Positions 47,575 to 55,934 of a stretch of DNA of 64,000 bases are shown piece after piece (position 1 is the stretch's first letter; every line of letters starts with the position of its first letter). The notes below the pieces were generated by a model, which worked only from the letters and a program-made list of their open reading frames with translations, did no database searches and had not been told where the DNA came from. A program made the translations under genes and the position numbers. Source of the DNA: CAWBLP01 sp963789495 (GTDB lineage: Bacteria > Pseudomonadota > Alphaproteobacteria > Acetobacterales > Acetobacteraceae); the NCBI GenBank assembly GCA_963789495.1, contig CAWBLP010000018.1, positions 62,001 to 126,000 of the forward strand, given 5' to 3'.

Positions 47575-47865
47575 ATGGACAGACCCGACGTCAGTTCGAG
47601 CCGCTGTATCGAGGAAGCGCTCCAGGAGATCTTCCCCGCCAGCGTCCCACCAGCCTGCACCCCGATGTTCGGCGCCGGCGCCGAGTCCGACGAGCAACGC
47701 CGCACCCTGGCCAGCCAGGCCGAACAGCCGCGCGGGCAGGACGGCGGTGCAGACGACCGCGCGGGCGACCCGCATTGGGTTGCGCCGGGCCGACCGGTGG
47801 ATGAAGACGAGCCAGCCGTGTTTCGGACTTCCGACCGGCAGCGGACAGAGACGACGATCGAGTGA
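47575..47865 (+). CDS. Possible small protein of unknown function
   Basis: 96 residues if started at the ATG at 47575, which has ggaggg about six bases upstream. It begins MDRPDVSSSRCIEEALQEIF and becomes polar and acidic towards the end. The frame extends upstream through the 15-bp array. No family is recognised, and codon pattern alone does not prove it. It is the only gene candidate in the 47264-47934 gap, and an accidental frame is quite possible. Confidence 0.28.
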   Translation: MDRPDVSSSRCIEEALQEIFPASVPPACTPMFGAGAESDEQRRTLASQAEQPRGQDGGADDRAGDPHWVAPGRPVDEDEPAVFRTSDRQRTETTIE

Positions 47866-47934
47866 GACAAGGGCAGCGGCAGGGACCGAGGGGGTTTCGG
47901 TGCGGCGGCGTTCGTGCGGTTGGCCCGCGTGCGG

Positions 47935-49341
47935 TTACCGCGCGTCCCGGCGCACCCCGCCCGCCATGCGCATCAGGCTGACCCCGGCCGCGGCGGCCGC
48001 CACACAGCCGGCAAACAGCAGCGTCGTGGTGGTGCCATTCATCGGAAACAGCCCGAACACCAGGGCCACCAGGGCCGCGCCAAGGGTCTGTCCGAGCAGA
48101 CGGGAGGTCGCCTGCATGCCGCTCGCTCCGCCGGTCCGGCTGGCCGGCGCCGAGGTCAGGATCGCCCGGTTGTTCGGCGTGTTGAAGAAGCCGAAGCCAA
48201 GCCCGCACAGCGTCATGCGCCAGACGATGTCCCAGGTTGCGGGATGCGCCGGCAACAGGCTGAGCGCGATCAGCCCCGCGGCCATCATGCCGAGGCCTGC
48301 CCCGCTGAGGATGCCGACCGGATAACGGTCCGCCAGCCGCCCGGTAAAGGGCGCGATGACCGCCACGGTCAGCGGCCAGGGCGTCATCAACAGACCGGTA
48401 TGGACTTCGTTGAGGCCCAACGTGTTCTCGAACAGGAAGGGCAACGACACCAGCGCCATGGCCTGTGCCACGAAGGAGCAGACCGACGTCGCCACAGACA
48501 GCGCGAACAGCGGGATGCGCAGCAAGTCGACCGGCAGCAGGGGCGCGGTGCGCGAAAGCTGGCGCACCACCAGGGCAAGCCCGATGCCGCATGCCAGTAC
48601 CAGCTCACCGCCGACACCGACCCAGCCCTCGCCATGGCCGAGGCCGGCAATGGCGGTGATCAGCATGCCGAAGGTAAGCGCGCTCAGGGCCGCGCTGATC
48701 GCGTCGAACCGGCCGCCGGAGCGCGGCGTGTCAGGCAGGGCCCGCATGGCGATCGGAATCGCGATCAGGCCCAGCGGCAGGTTCACCGCGAACAGCCAGG
48801 GCCAGTTCGCGACGGCCAGGATCCCGGCCGCGACGGTGGGACCCAGCGCAGAGGCGACCGAGCCAACGGTTGCGTTCAGCCCGACGCCGCGCCCGAGCCA
48901 GCGGCGCGGGTAGATGAAGCGGACCAGTGCGCCGTTGACGCTCATGATGCCCGCGGCCCCGAAGCCCTGGACGATACGTGCCAGGGTCAGCGTCAGCAGC
49001 GAGTCGGACAGCGCGCAGAACAGGGAGGCTACGGTGAACACGCCCAGCCCGTACTGGTAGACGCGGCGATAGCCGTAGATCTCCCCCAGCGAGGCGAGTG
49101 GTAACAGCGAGATGGTCACCGCGAGCTGGTAGGCGTTGACCACCCAGATCGACGCCGAGGGTGAGGCGTTCACGTCGCGCGCGATGGTCGGCAGGGCGAC
49201 ATTGGCGATGGCGCCGTCGAGCACCGCGAGGGTGAGGCCGAGCGCGATGGTCAGGATGGCCCAGTAGCGTTGCGGCAGGGGAACGCCGTCGGGCGCCGGC
49301 ATGATCGGGTTCATTTTGGGCAGCGCAGGCAGATCGGCCAT
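47935..49341 (-). CDS. MFS drug-efflux-type transporter, DHA2 (14-helix) family
   Basis: 468 residues, about 14 helices. The DHA2 signature LDGAIANVALPTIARDVNAS and the motif A loop LGEIYGYRRVYQYGLGVF are present. Motif C-like VGSVASALGPTVAAGILAVA follows. It would move small molecules by proton antiport. It is the last gene of a four-gene operon: its ATG directly follows the stop of the glycosyltransferase gene. The substrate is unknown. Confidence 0.88.
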   Translation of the reverse strand: MADLPALPKMNPIMPAPDGVPLPQRYWAILTIALGLTLAVLDGAIANVALPTIARDVNASPSASIWVVNAYQLAVTISLLPLASLGEIYGYRRVYQYGLGVFTVASLFCALSDSLLTLTLARIVQGFGAAGIMSVNGALVRFIYPRRWLGRGVGLNATVGSVASALGPTVAAGILAVANWPWLFAVNLPLGLIAIPIAMRALPDTPRSGGRFDAISAALSALTFGMLITAIAGLGHGEGWVGVGGELVLACGIGLALVVRQLSRTAPLLPVDLLRIPLFALSVATSVCSFVAQAMALVSLPFLFENTLGLNEVHTGLLMTPWPLTVAVIAPFTGRLADRYPVGILSGAGLGMMAAGLIALSLLPAHPATWDIVWRMTLCGLGFGFFNTPNNRAILTSAPASRTGGASGMQATSRLLGQTLGAALVALVFGLFPMNGTTTTLLFAGCVAAAAAGVSLMRMAGGVRRDAR

Positions 49342-50541
49342 TCACGCCGTCATCCCGGCCGGGCCCGGCAGCGCGGCGAGCACGGCCTCCGGCGTCAGCG
49401 TCGCCAGGTCCGGGCGCCGCAGCACGCGCACGGACGCTCCGCGCGGCGCGCAACGGGCGGGGTCCGAGTCGTGCGAGAACAGCACCAGTGACGGGCATCC
49501 CGCGGTCGCGACCAGGTGCATCGGCCCGGTGTCGTTGCCGACCGCCAGCTCTGCCGCCCGCGCCAGGGAGGCGAGGTCGCCAAGCTCCGTGCGGCCGGTC
49601 AGGTCGATTGCCGCAACACCCTGGCAGATGGCCTCGCCGAGGGGCCGTTCGTCGGCCGTGCCCAGCACCACCGGGGTTAGCCCACGCGCGACCAGCGAAA
49701 TCGCGAGGCTGCGAAAATACGCCACCGGCCACCGCTTCTGCGGCCGGTGCCGCGAGCTGCCGGGGGCGAGCAGGGCAATTCGCGGCGGTAGCGCGAAGCG
49801 GGTCAGATCCGCCTGGCTCCAGGACAGGTCCGCAGGCGGGAAGTCGGCGATGCCCGCCTGCTGCAGCTGACCCTGCTGGCGATCCACGTCGTGGGTGTGG
49901 TCGCGGTTCGGGTCACGATCCGGATGCGAGCAGCCGGGCGCGATGCCGGACCATTCCGGCCGGATGCGACGCGGGAACAGTGCGAAATAGCGCGAGGAGC
50001 GGCCGGAGGTCTGCAGGTCGTAGACGCGTTGAAATCCGCCGCTGGCCAGCCTGCGGCGTAGGCGGAGCACGGCCAGCAGGTCCCACCAGGCCGGCCGCTC
50101 ATCCACCCACACCGCATCGAAATAGGGCGAGGCGGCCATCCAGGAGGCGTAGGGGGCTGTGGTCAACAGGGTGATCCGGGCCTTGGCATGGTGGCGTCGG
50201 ATGGCGGCGAAGGCGGACAGCGACAGCACGACGTTGCCCAACGCCCCCAGCTTCACCACCAGGACGCGGGACGTGGAGGAGGATGACGCGGCGCCCGAAC
50301 GCTCCCTGGCCTCTTGCGAGGGAAGGTTGGATCTGGGGGACGATGCCCCGGGTAGCGGTGGGGCAGTCTGCACCCCTCCACCCGGACCCTGTCCCGGAGG
50401 GGGCGAGGGCGAGCCTTCCGTCCCATCCCGGCGCTCACCTGCATGGGGGGAGGGAGTGCCCTCTGATCCATCCCGGCCTTCGTTCCTATCGAGGGAGGCA
50501 GCGCGGCAGGGCGTTCCGACGGGTGCATCCTGGCCCACCAT
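49342..50541 (-). CDS. Glycosyltransferase family 9 (heptosyltransferase-like) with repeat-derived N-terminus
   Basis: About 399 residues from the ATG at 50541, which overlaps the previous stop (TGATG). The catalytic part begins at SRVLVVKLGALGNVVLSLSA, continues with the NDTGPMHLVATAGCPSLVLF signature of ADP-heptose:LPS heptosyltransferases, and has RIALLAPGSSRHRPQKRWPV before it. The first 95 residues are low-complexity and contain two similar blocks (RDGSEGTPSPHAGE and RDGTEGSPSPPPGQ). They look like a translated intergenic repeat. An internal GTG near the catalytic part could be the real start. Confidence 0.82.
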   Translation of the reverse strand: MVGQDAPVGTPCRAASLDRNEGRDGSEGTPSPHAGERRDGTEGSPSPPPGQGPGGGVQTAPPLPGASSPRSNLPSQEARERSGAASSSSTSRVLVVKLGALGNVVLSLSAFAAIRRHHAKARITLLTTAPYASWMAASPYFDAVWVDERPAWWDLLAVLRLRRRLASGGFQRVYDLQTSGRSSRYFALFPRRIRPEWSGIAPGCSHPDRDPNRDHTHDVDRQQGQLQQAGIADFPPADLSWSQADLTRFALPPRIALLAPGSSRHRPQKRWPVAYFRSLAISLVARGLTPVVLGTADERPLGEAICQGVAAIDLTGRTELGDLASLARAAELAVGNDTGPMHLVATAGCPSLVLFSHDSDPARCAPRGASVRVLRRPDLATLTPEAVLAALPGPAGMTA

Positions 50542-51278
50542 CAGCCGGGTTTCCACGCTACGTACAGCCACTCGTCGCGCAGCAGGCCGTGGCGCACCTC
50601 CTGCTCCGGTGAAACGCGGAACACCTCCACCGAGAAGCCCACTGAGGTCAGCCGGTCCGAGAAATCCAGCCCGTACTGGCGGACATGGTCCGCGGCACTG
50701 AAATGGGCGTGCCGCGCCGCCGGGTCGGTGATCGCCGGATTCTCGTAGGTCTCCTGCCGCGTCGGGTTGATCGGCACGGTCAACAGCGCGATCCCGCCCG
50801 GCTTCAACAGCCGGAACAGCTCCCGCATTGCCGCTCGATCGTCGGGAACGTGCTCCAGCACATGGTTCGCCATCACCAGGTCGTAGCCAGCATCCGGCAA
50901 GGCGACTCGCGCAATATCGACCCGGTGAGTCACGCCGGTTTGCAGCAGGTCGGCGGTTTCATACAGCGGATTGGTCCGCAGCCGGCACATTACCGCCTTT
51001 TCCGGGGCGAAATGCAGGATGCGTTTGCCGGCGAGCCGGTCGCCGCCGTCCTCGGTAATCCACAGATGCACCAGCCGGTGCCGCTCACGGGACCCGCAGC
51101 TGGGGCAGCGCGCGTCCCAGCGCGGCGGATGGCCGACGGCGATGAACACGCCGTGGTAGCCGCAGATCGGGCAGACGCGCGCGAGCCGCTGTTCCCGGAA
51201 CTGCCGCCTGTCGTGCAGCCAAGCAGCCGCCAGCCGACGGTAAAGTCGCCAACGTCCTGCGGATTCGCCGCTCATCAT
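50541..51278 (-). CDS. Class I SAM-dependent methyltransferase with zinc-ribbon N-terminus
   Basis: About 245 residues. The N-terminal part has two CxxC pairs (VCPICGYHG and RCPSCGSRERHR), a probable zinc ribbon. The methyltransferase part has KRILHFAPEKAVMCRLRT, then YDLVMANHVLEHVPDDRAAM and LLKPGGIALLTVPI, a methyltransferase type 11-like pattern. Two consecutive ATGs (51278 and 51275) are possible starts. It lies 31 bp after the deacetylase gene and is coupled to the glycosyltransferase. A sugar or lipid substrate is likely from context but not shown. Confidence 0.82.
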   Translation of the reverse strand: MMSGESAGRWRLYRRLAAAWLHDRRQFREQRLARVCPICGYHGVFIAVGHPPRWDARCPSCGSRERHRLVHLWITEDGGDRLAGKRILHFAPEKAVMCRLRTNPLYETADLLQTGVTHRVDIARVALPDAGYDLVMANHVLEHVPDDRAAMRELFRLLKPGGIALLTVPINPTRQETYENPAITDPAARHAHFSAADHVRQYGLDFSDRLTSVGFSVEVFRVSPEQEVRHGLLRDEWLYVAWKPG

Positions 51279-51309
51279 GTTATGCTGCACTGCGGCATAG
51301 CTCTCGATA

Positions 51310-52227
51310 TCAGCCTCCCCGCGTCGCATCAATCCGCGGTGGATGCGTGGCTGCCCAGTGCCGAGCAATATCAAGCCGCCGCGTGACCCAGACATCGGCG
51401 AAGCGGGAGACATGGTCGAGCAAGCGTTCCAGCCCAGCGGCGCGCGCCGGGTGGCCGATCAGCCGCATATGCAGGCCGATCGACAACATGCGCGGCTGGG
51501 TGCGGCCCTCGCGATACAGAAAGTCGAACGCGTCGCGGCAATAGGTGAAAAAGTCGCCACCGGTGGCGAAGGTGCCACGGCCGAATTTGGAGTCGTTGGT
51601 CGACAGCGTATAGGGCACCACCAGATGCGGCTTGCTGCCAACCGTCACCCAGTATGGCAGCTCATCGTCATACGCATCTGAATCATAGAGAAACCCACCC
51701 TCCTCCACCAGCAATCGCCTGGTGTTCACACTGGGCGCGCTGCGGCAGTACCAGCCAAACGGGCGCTCCCCCATGGTCTGGCGCAATGAGACAACGGCGC
51801 GGGCGATTCGGTCCCGCTCCACCGCCTCGGTCAGCTCGTAATGCTTCTCCCAGCGCCAGCCGTGGCAGCACACATCGTGGCCGGCCGCGTTGATCGCCGC
51901 CGCGGCCGGAGGATGACGTTCCAGTGCCAGGGCGCAGCCGAACACCGTGAGCGGCAGGTTGCGTTCGGCAAACAGCCGCATGATCCGCCAGAAGCCGACC
52001 CGGCTGCCATAGGCGAACATGCCCTCGGCTCCGAGATCGCGGCCTTGCACACCCGGATTGCTGGCGCCGTATTCGGTCAGCCCCCATTCCGAGGCAGCAT
52101 CGCCGTCGCCGATCGAGGGCTCGGACCCTTCCTCGAAATTCACCACGAAATTCACCGCCAGCCGCGCGCCGCCCGGCCACTGCGGGTCGGGCGGGCTGGC
52201 GCCGTAGCCGATAAGATCACGTTCCAT
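51310..52227 (-). CDS. Polysaccharide deacetylase family protein, allantoinase PuuE-like
   Basis: 305 residues. The start MERDLIGYGASPPDPQWPGG and the next stretch ARLAVNFVVNFEEGSEPSIG follow the PuuE-type allantoinase pattern of carbohydrate esterase family 4. The metal-site region is AAGHDVCCHGWRWEKHYELT, with FLYDSDAYDDELPYWV and LSIGLHMRLIGHP later. Allantoinase opens the hydantoin ring of allantoin. No other purine-catabolism gene is nearby. Its operon partners are a methyltransferase, a glycosyltransferase and a pump, so a different amide or N-acetyl substrate is possible. Confidence 0.82.
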   Translation of the reverse strand: MERDLIGYGASPPDPQWPGGARLAVNFVVNFEEGSEPSIGDGDAASEWGLTEYGASNPGVQGRDLGAEGMFAYGSRVGFWRIMRLFAERNLPLTVFGCALALERHPPAAAAINAAGHDVCCHGWRWEKHYELTEAVERDRIARAVVSLRQTMGERPFGWYCRSAPSVNTRRLLVEEGGFLYDSDAYDDELPYWVTVGSKPHLVVPYTLSTNDSKFGRGTFATGGDFFTYCRDAFDFLYREGRTQPRMLSIGLHMRLIGHPARAAGLERLLDHVSRFADVWVTRRLDIARHWAATHPPRIDATRGG

Positions 52228-52323
52228 GACTGCTCCCCAAACCGGTTCGCCGCAGGATAGGGCGCGTCCGGATCAGGCGCGACCGGATTGACGGCCGGCG
52301 ACGGCGCGCCGAAAAGCCGCGTC

Positions 52324-53259
52324 ATGGTGCAACCCCGATCCTGGATTCTCAGCGAGGCCCTGCCCGGCCTGCAATCCCAGGCGATCGGCCTGGCCGAAGC
52401 AGCGGGGCTGGATCCCGAGCTCCGCGTGCTGCAGCCCCGCGCACCCTGGAAGTATGTCGCGGCGCGTCTGTGGCCGCATCCGCTCGCCGCCGTCCCCAAC
52501 GCGGTGCGTGCGCCGTTGCCCGGCTTGGTGATCGGCTGCGGTGGGATGGGCGCCGCGGTGGGTGCGGCGCTGCGCCGGGCAGCCCGCGCGGTGGTGCAAG
52601 TGCAGCATCCGCGCATGGACCCCGATCGGTTCGATCTGGTTGTGGTGAACCGGCACGACGAGCTGACCGGGCCGAATGTGGTGGTCACCCGCACGGCGCT
52701 GCACCGGGTTACGCCGGCACGTCTGGCCGAGGCTGCGGAAATCTGGCGGGACCGCTTCGCCGCGTTCCGCCGTCCCTTGGTTTCCGTGCTGGTCGGCGGC
52801 AACAACGGACGGTTCCGTCTGGACGCGGAAATCGGCGGCCGGCTCTCGGCGGAGCTGGCAGCCATGGCAACACGCGATGGCGTCGGCGTGGTCGTGACAC
52901 CGTCGCGCCGCACGGATCCCGCCGTGATCCGCCGTTTAACCGAAGCTCTCGCGCCGGTCGGCGGCTGGGTCTGGGACGGCACCGGCGACAATCCCTATTT
53001 TGGCATGCTGGCACTGGCGGATGTGATCGTGGTCACCATGGACAGCGTGTCGATGATCTCGGAGGCGGTGGCGACCACGGCGCCGGTCCTGGTGGCGGAA
53101 CTACCCGGCCGATCCCGTCGCATCGGCCGATTCAATCAGGGACTGCTGGCAGACCGGCGCGTGCGCCGCTTCGCCGGCCGGTTCGAGCATTGGGCCGTGG
53201 CGCCGCTGGACGACACGCCGCTGGCCGCGGCGGAACTTCGCCGCAGGTTGGGCGTCTGA
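52324..53259 (+). CDS. ELM1/DUF1022 family GT-B-like protein
   Basis: 311 residues. The family is named after the plant mitochondrial fission factor ELM1. In bacteria its role is unknown and the fold resembles GT-B glycosyltransferases. Markers are WILSEALPGLQSQAIGLAEA at the start, VIGCGGMGAAVGAALRRAAR, QVQHPRMDPDRFDLVVVNRH, VLVGGNNGRFRL and VTMDSVSMISEAVATTAPVL. The ATG at 52324 is preferred to one 36 bp upstream. It is divergent from the deacetylase operon with about 96 bp between starts. Confidence 0.85.
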   Translation: MVQPRSWILSEALPGLQSQAIGLAEAAGLDPELRVLQPRAPWKYVAARLWPHPLAAVPNAVRAPLPGLVIGCGGMGAAVGAALRRAARAVVQVQHPRMDPDRFDLVVVNRHDELTGPNVVVTRTALHRVTPARLAEAAEIWRDRFAAFRRPLVSVLVGGNNGRFRLDAEIGGRLSAELAAMATRDGVGVVVTPSRRTDPAVIRRLTEALAPVGGWVWDGTGDNPYFGMLALADVIVVTMDSVSMISEAVATTAPVLVAELPGRSRRIGRFNQGLLADRRVRRFAGRFEHWAVAPLDDTPLAAAELRRRLGV

Positions 53260-53330
53260 ATGGATCGCGGCGCTGGTATGAGTGGGTTGGTGATGGGGCC
53301 GGCATGCGCAGGAAACCCGGCCGCATTGCG

Positions 53331-53570
53331 CCTGGGCCGAAACAAGCCTCACCGACTTCGTCAGGAGGACGAAGGCCAAGCCTACCTCGTCAGGGCCTGC
53401 GAATGGCCGCGCCCACCTCGTCAGAACAAGCGAGGGTACCGCCCGCCGAAACCAGAACAAGGGAATGCCCCGCCGACCGCGTCATGGTCGGCAAAGCTGC
53501 CCCGTCATCGTCAGAACAAGCGAAGGCACTGCCCACCCCGTCGTGCGTCGGCGAAGGCCGGCCTGCTACG
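53331..53570. repeat. Degenerate 30-bp tandem array, about seven units
   Basis: Related units begin at 53361, 53390, 53421, 53452, 53482, 53511 and 53541, with spacing 29-31. The best-conserved word is cgtcagaacaagcgaagg. Units vary in the second half (gcactgcccacc, gtaccgcccgcc). It lies in the 516-bp gap 53260-53775, where I see no gene, and a further degenerate unit may precede it. Confidence 0.85.
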
Positions 53571-53775
53571 CCTTGCCTCATTGCACGCAACAATGCCGTG
53601 CATGCCGGGCCGCTGCCCGGCACGACGGTAGAGACGCGACGCGACGGTGGCGATGCGGGATAACAGGAGATGCGGCATGACGGTCACACGCCGTGACGGT
53701 GAGCGCGCGGCGTTGGCATCCCACCACCCACACTGATCGTTGGTCGCCACAGGAAGTCGTCGTCACAGGAACCCG

Positions 53776-55653
53776 ATGCTGCAAATTCAGACCTTTGACC
53801 AGCGCGCCGGCGGCAACGTCATCTACAAGGCGCTGACCCATCCGCTTGCCGCCGAGGCCATCGCCCAGCTCTATGCCGATCTCACTGGACCGGTCGCGCT
53901 GTACGATCCCGACGGCATCGCCGACCCGCTGCTGGCGTTGTATCCCGCAATGCCGGGGCTGGCCGCACTCTACGTGCATGACGTGAGCGCGGTCGGCCAG
54001 CGCCGTGTCGGACTGGTCGCACAGCCGCTGACCGAGCTGCCCTCCAGCGGCGCGGCCACCGTGCTGATCGCTGCCTTCGATGCCACCCGGCTCGCCGCTC
54101 GTGTCCGGCCTTTGCTACCGCCAGGTGCCACGCTTCGAACGCTGGACGAAGCCAGGCTGCCCGCCGCGCGGCTCACCAATCCGGCCCGCTATCTCGACCG
54201 GCTCAACTTCGCGACCAATTTCGCCTTCTTCCGCGACGCCGACGGCCTGTCCACGCGGCTGGTCTCCGCCAATTACTGGTCCGGCTACGGTGCTCGCGCC
54301 ATCCGGCTTTGGCTGCGGTTGTTCGACGGTGATGGCAGCGTGCTGGCCAGTTGGGAGCAGATCGTGCCGGAGGGCCCGACCGGATTTTCCATCGACAGCA
54401 ACACGGTCCGCCGACGCTTTCGCCTGAAACCATTCACCGGCCAACTGTTCATCCATGCGGTCGGCGCGGCCGGCCACGATGTGGTGAAATACGCGGTGGA
54501 TACCTATTCCGTGACAAACGGCGCCAGCCTGTCCTGCACCCATGACGCCAATGCCTGGCCGTCCGACCGTTATGCCGGGCTGCCCGCGCCGCGCCACGAC
54601 GAGCAGGTCGTACTATGGCTGCAGAACAGCCACGCGGTAGCGGTGCCGGCCGGCACCATCGCGCTCGACCGCATGGGCGCTAACGATCCGGTGAAGCTGG
54701 ACCAGGAAATCGGTCCCTTCGCCAGTGTGGCGCTGGATGTGGCGACCCTGCTGCCGGCGCTGCGCTGGCCGGCGCAGATCGAGCTGCGCGCCGGCCGCCA
54801 CATGGTGCGGCCGCGCTACGAGGTGACCCGCGCCGACCGCGTGCGCATCGCGCATGTCAATGTGGAGCGCGCCGACCTGCGCCCCGACCCCGGTATTCCG
54901 GCGCTGCCGCCGCAGCTCGGCCGCGGTTACCTGCTGCCGTTCCCGATACTGCCGCGCACCCGGTTCCGCAGCATCGTGCTGCCGACGCCGATGGCGGAGA
55001 CCCAGGAAAACCTGCCATTGCGGCTGGACGTGTTCGACACCGAAGGCCGCCTGGTTACGCAACGCTTCCTCGGCTGCCTGCCGCGCGACCATAAGCTGGC
55101 CGTGGATTTCGACGACATCGACGTCGCCCAAGGCCATGCCGAACTGGTCTATGATTTTCGTGACGGCGGCAGCGCGGATGGCTGGCTGCACGCGCTGTTC
55201 CGCTATGAGGAGCGCGAGTCCGGTCACGCCGCGGAATCCAGCTTCGGCGCCCATATCTTCAACACGCTGATGACCTATAAGGATGAACCGCAATCCTATT
55301 CCGGCCCGCCACCCGGTCTGACTACGCGGTTGTTCCTCAAATTGGGTGATGCGCAGCGGCGCAGCTTTGCCGCGCTGATCTATCCGGCCTCGGCGGCCTG
55401 GCATCCGCGCTCCACCACCACGCTGATCCTGCATGACGGCGATGGCCGCCTGTTGGCCGAAGAACCGCTCGCGATCGCCTGTTCTGGGTCCGCATTGGTC
55501 TGGCCGCATGAGGTGTTCGGCGACGGGTTGCTTGGGCGGGCCGGCCGCAATGGATTCGTATTGGTACGCGATACAACCTGTAGACTGTTCGGCTATCACG
55601 GCCTAATGAACGATACAGGCGGGTTTTCACTCGACCATATGTTTGGCTTCTAA
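53776..55653 (+). CDS. Large protein of unknown function with repeated beta modules
   Basis: 625 residues, no signal peptide and no membrane helix. I do not recognise a family. Three segments share a pattern of strand, acidic turn and strand: residues 160-197 (RAIRLWLRLFDGDGSVLASW), 396-434 (PLRLDVFDTEGRLVTQRFLG) and 530-568 (TTTLILHDGDGRLLAEEPLA). Each follows a short hydrophobic strand with an S/T-rich loop (RLVSANYWSG, SIVLPTPMAE, ALIYPASAAW). This suggests tandem beta-sandwich domains. The ATG at 53776 (MLQIQTFDQR) is preferred to a longer start. It stands between a 30-bp array and a beta-roll protein gene read in the same direction. Confidence 0.85.
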   Translation: MLQIQTFDQRAGGNVIYKALTHPLAAEAIAQLYADLTGPVALYDPDGIADPLLALYPAMPGLAALYVHDVSAVGQRRVGLVAQPLTELPSSGAATVLIAAFDATRLAARVRPLLPPGATLRTLDEARLPAARLTNPARYLDRLNFATNFAFFRDADGLSTRLVSANYWSGYGARAIRLWLRLFDGDGSVLASWEQIVPEGPTGFSIDSNTVRRRFRLKPFTGQLFIHAVGAAGHDVVKYAVDTYSVTNGASLSCTHDANAWPSDRYAGLPAPRHDEQVVLWLQNSHAVAVPAGTIALDRMGANDPVKLDQEIGPFASVALDVATLLPALRWPAQIELRAGRHMVRPRYEVTRADRVRIAHVNVERADLRPDPGIPALPPQLGRGYLLPFPILPRTRFRSIVLPTPMAETQENLPLRLDVFDTEGRLVTQRFLGCLPRDHKLAVDFDDIDVAQGHAELVYDFRDGGSADGWLHALFRYEERESGHAAESSFGAHIFNTLMTYKDEPQSYSGPPPGLTTRLFLKLGDAQRRSFAALIYPASAAWHPRSTTTLILHDGDGRLLAEEPLAIACSGSALVWPHEVFGDGLLGRAGRNGFVLVRDTTCRLFGYHGLMNDTGGFSLDHMFGF

Positions 55654-55934
55654 CGGCATTATTTGGACTTGCAGATAATAGCGGGCGGGCGTAACTGGCC
55701 CGTGAGTCAATTGTGATCCAGGCAGCTGGGTGTGATTTCGCCTTGCCTGATCTCCCGTCGCAATGACGGCGGCGTAGTGGAATATTACATCAACGTGCGG
55801 ATATCGTATTATTAGGTCGAATTGCGAATTTATGCGCTAAAACTACCAAGCTATTGCCGGCAATTCACGAAATATTCCCGACCGATTGAGTTCGACCCCG
55901 CAGGCTACTGCCAAGCCATCGGGGAGAGCCTGGC
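55654..55934. other. AT-rich intergenic region, probable promoter of the beta-roll gene
   Basis: 281 bp with clearly lower GC than its surroundings (for example 55780-55870). Several TATTA/AATAT words occur (gaatattac, cgtattatta). No gene is seen. A promoter for the gene at 55935 is likely but no -35/-10 pair can be assigned. Confidence 0.4.

Noticed and set aside
53331..53570. CRISPR array
   Set aside because: Units are degenerate and contiguous at 30 bp, with no constant repeat alternating with unique spacers and no cas genes.
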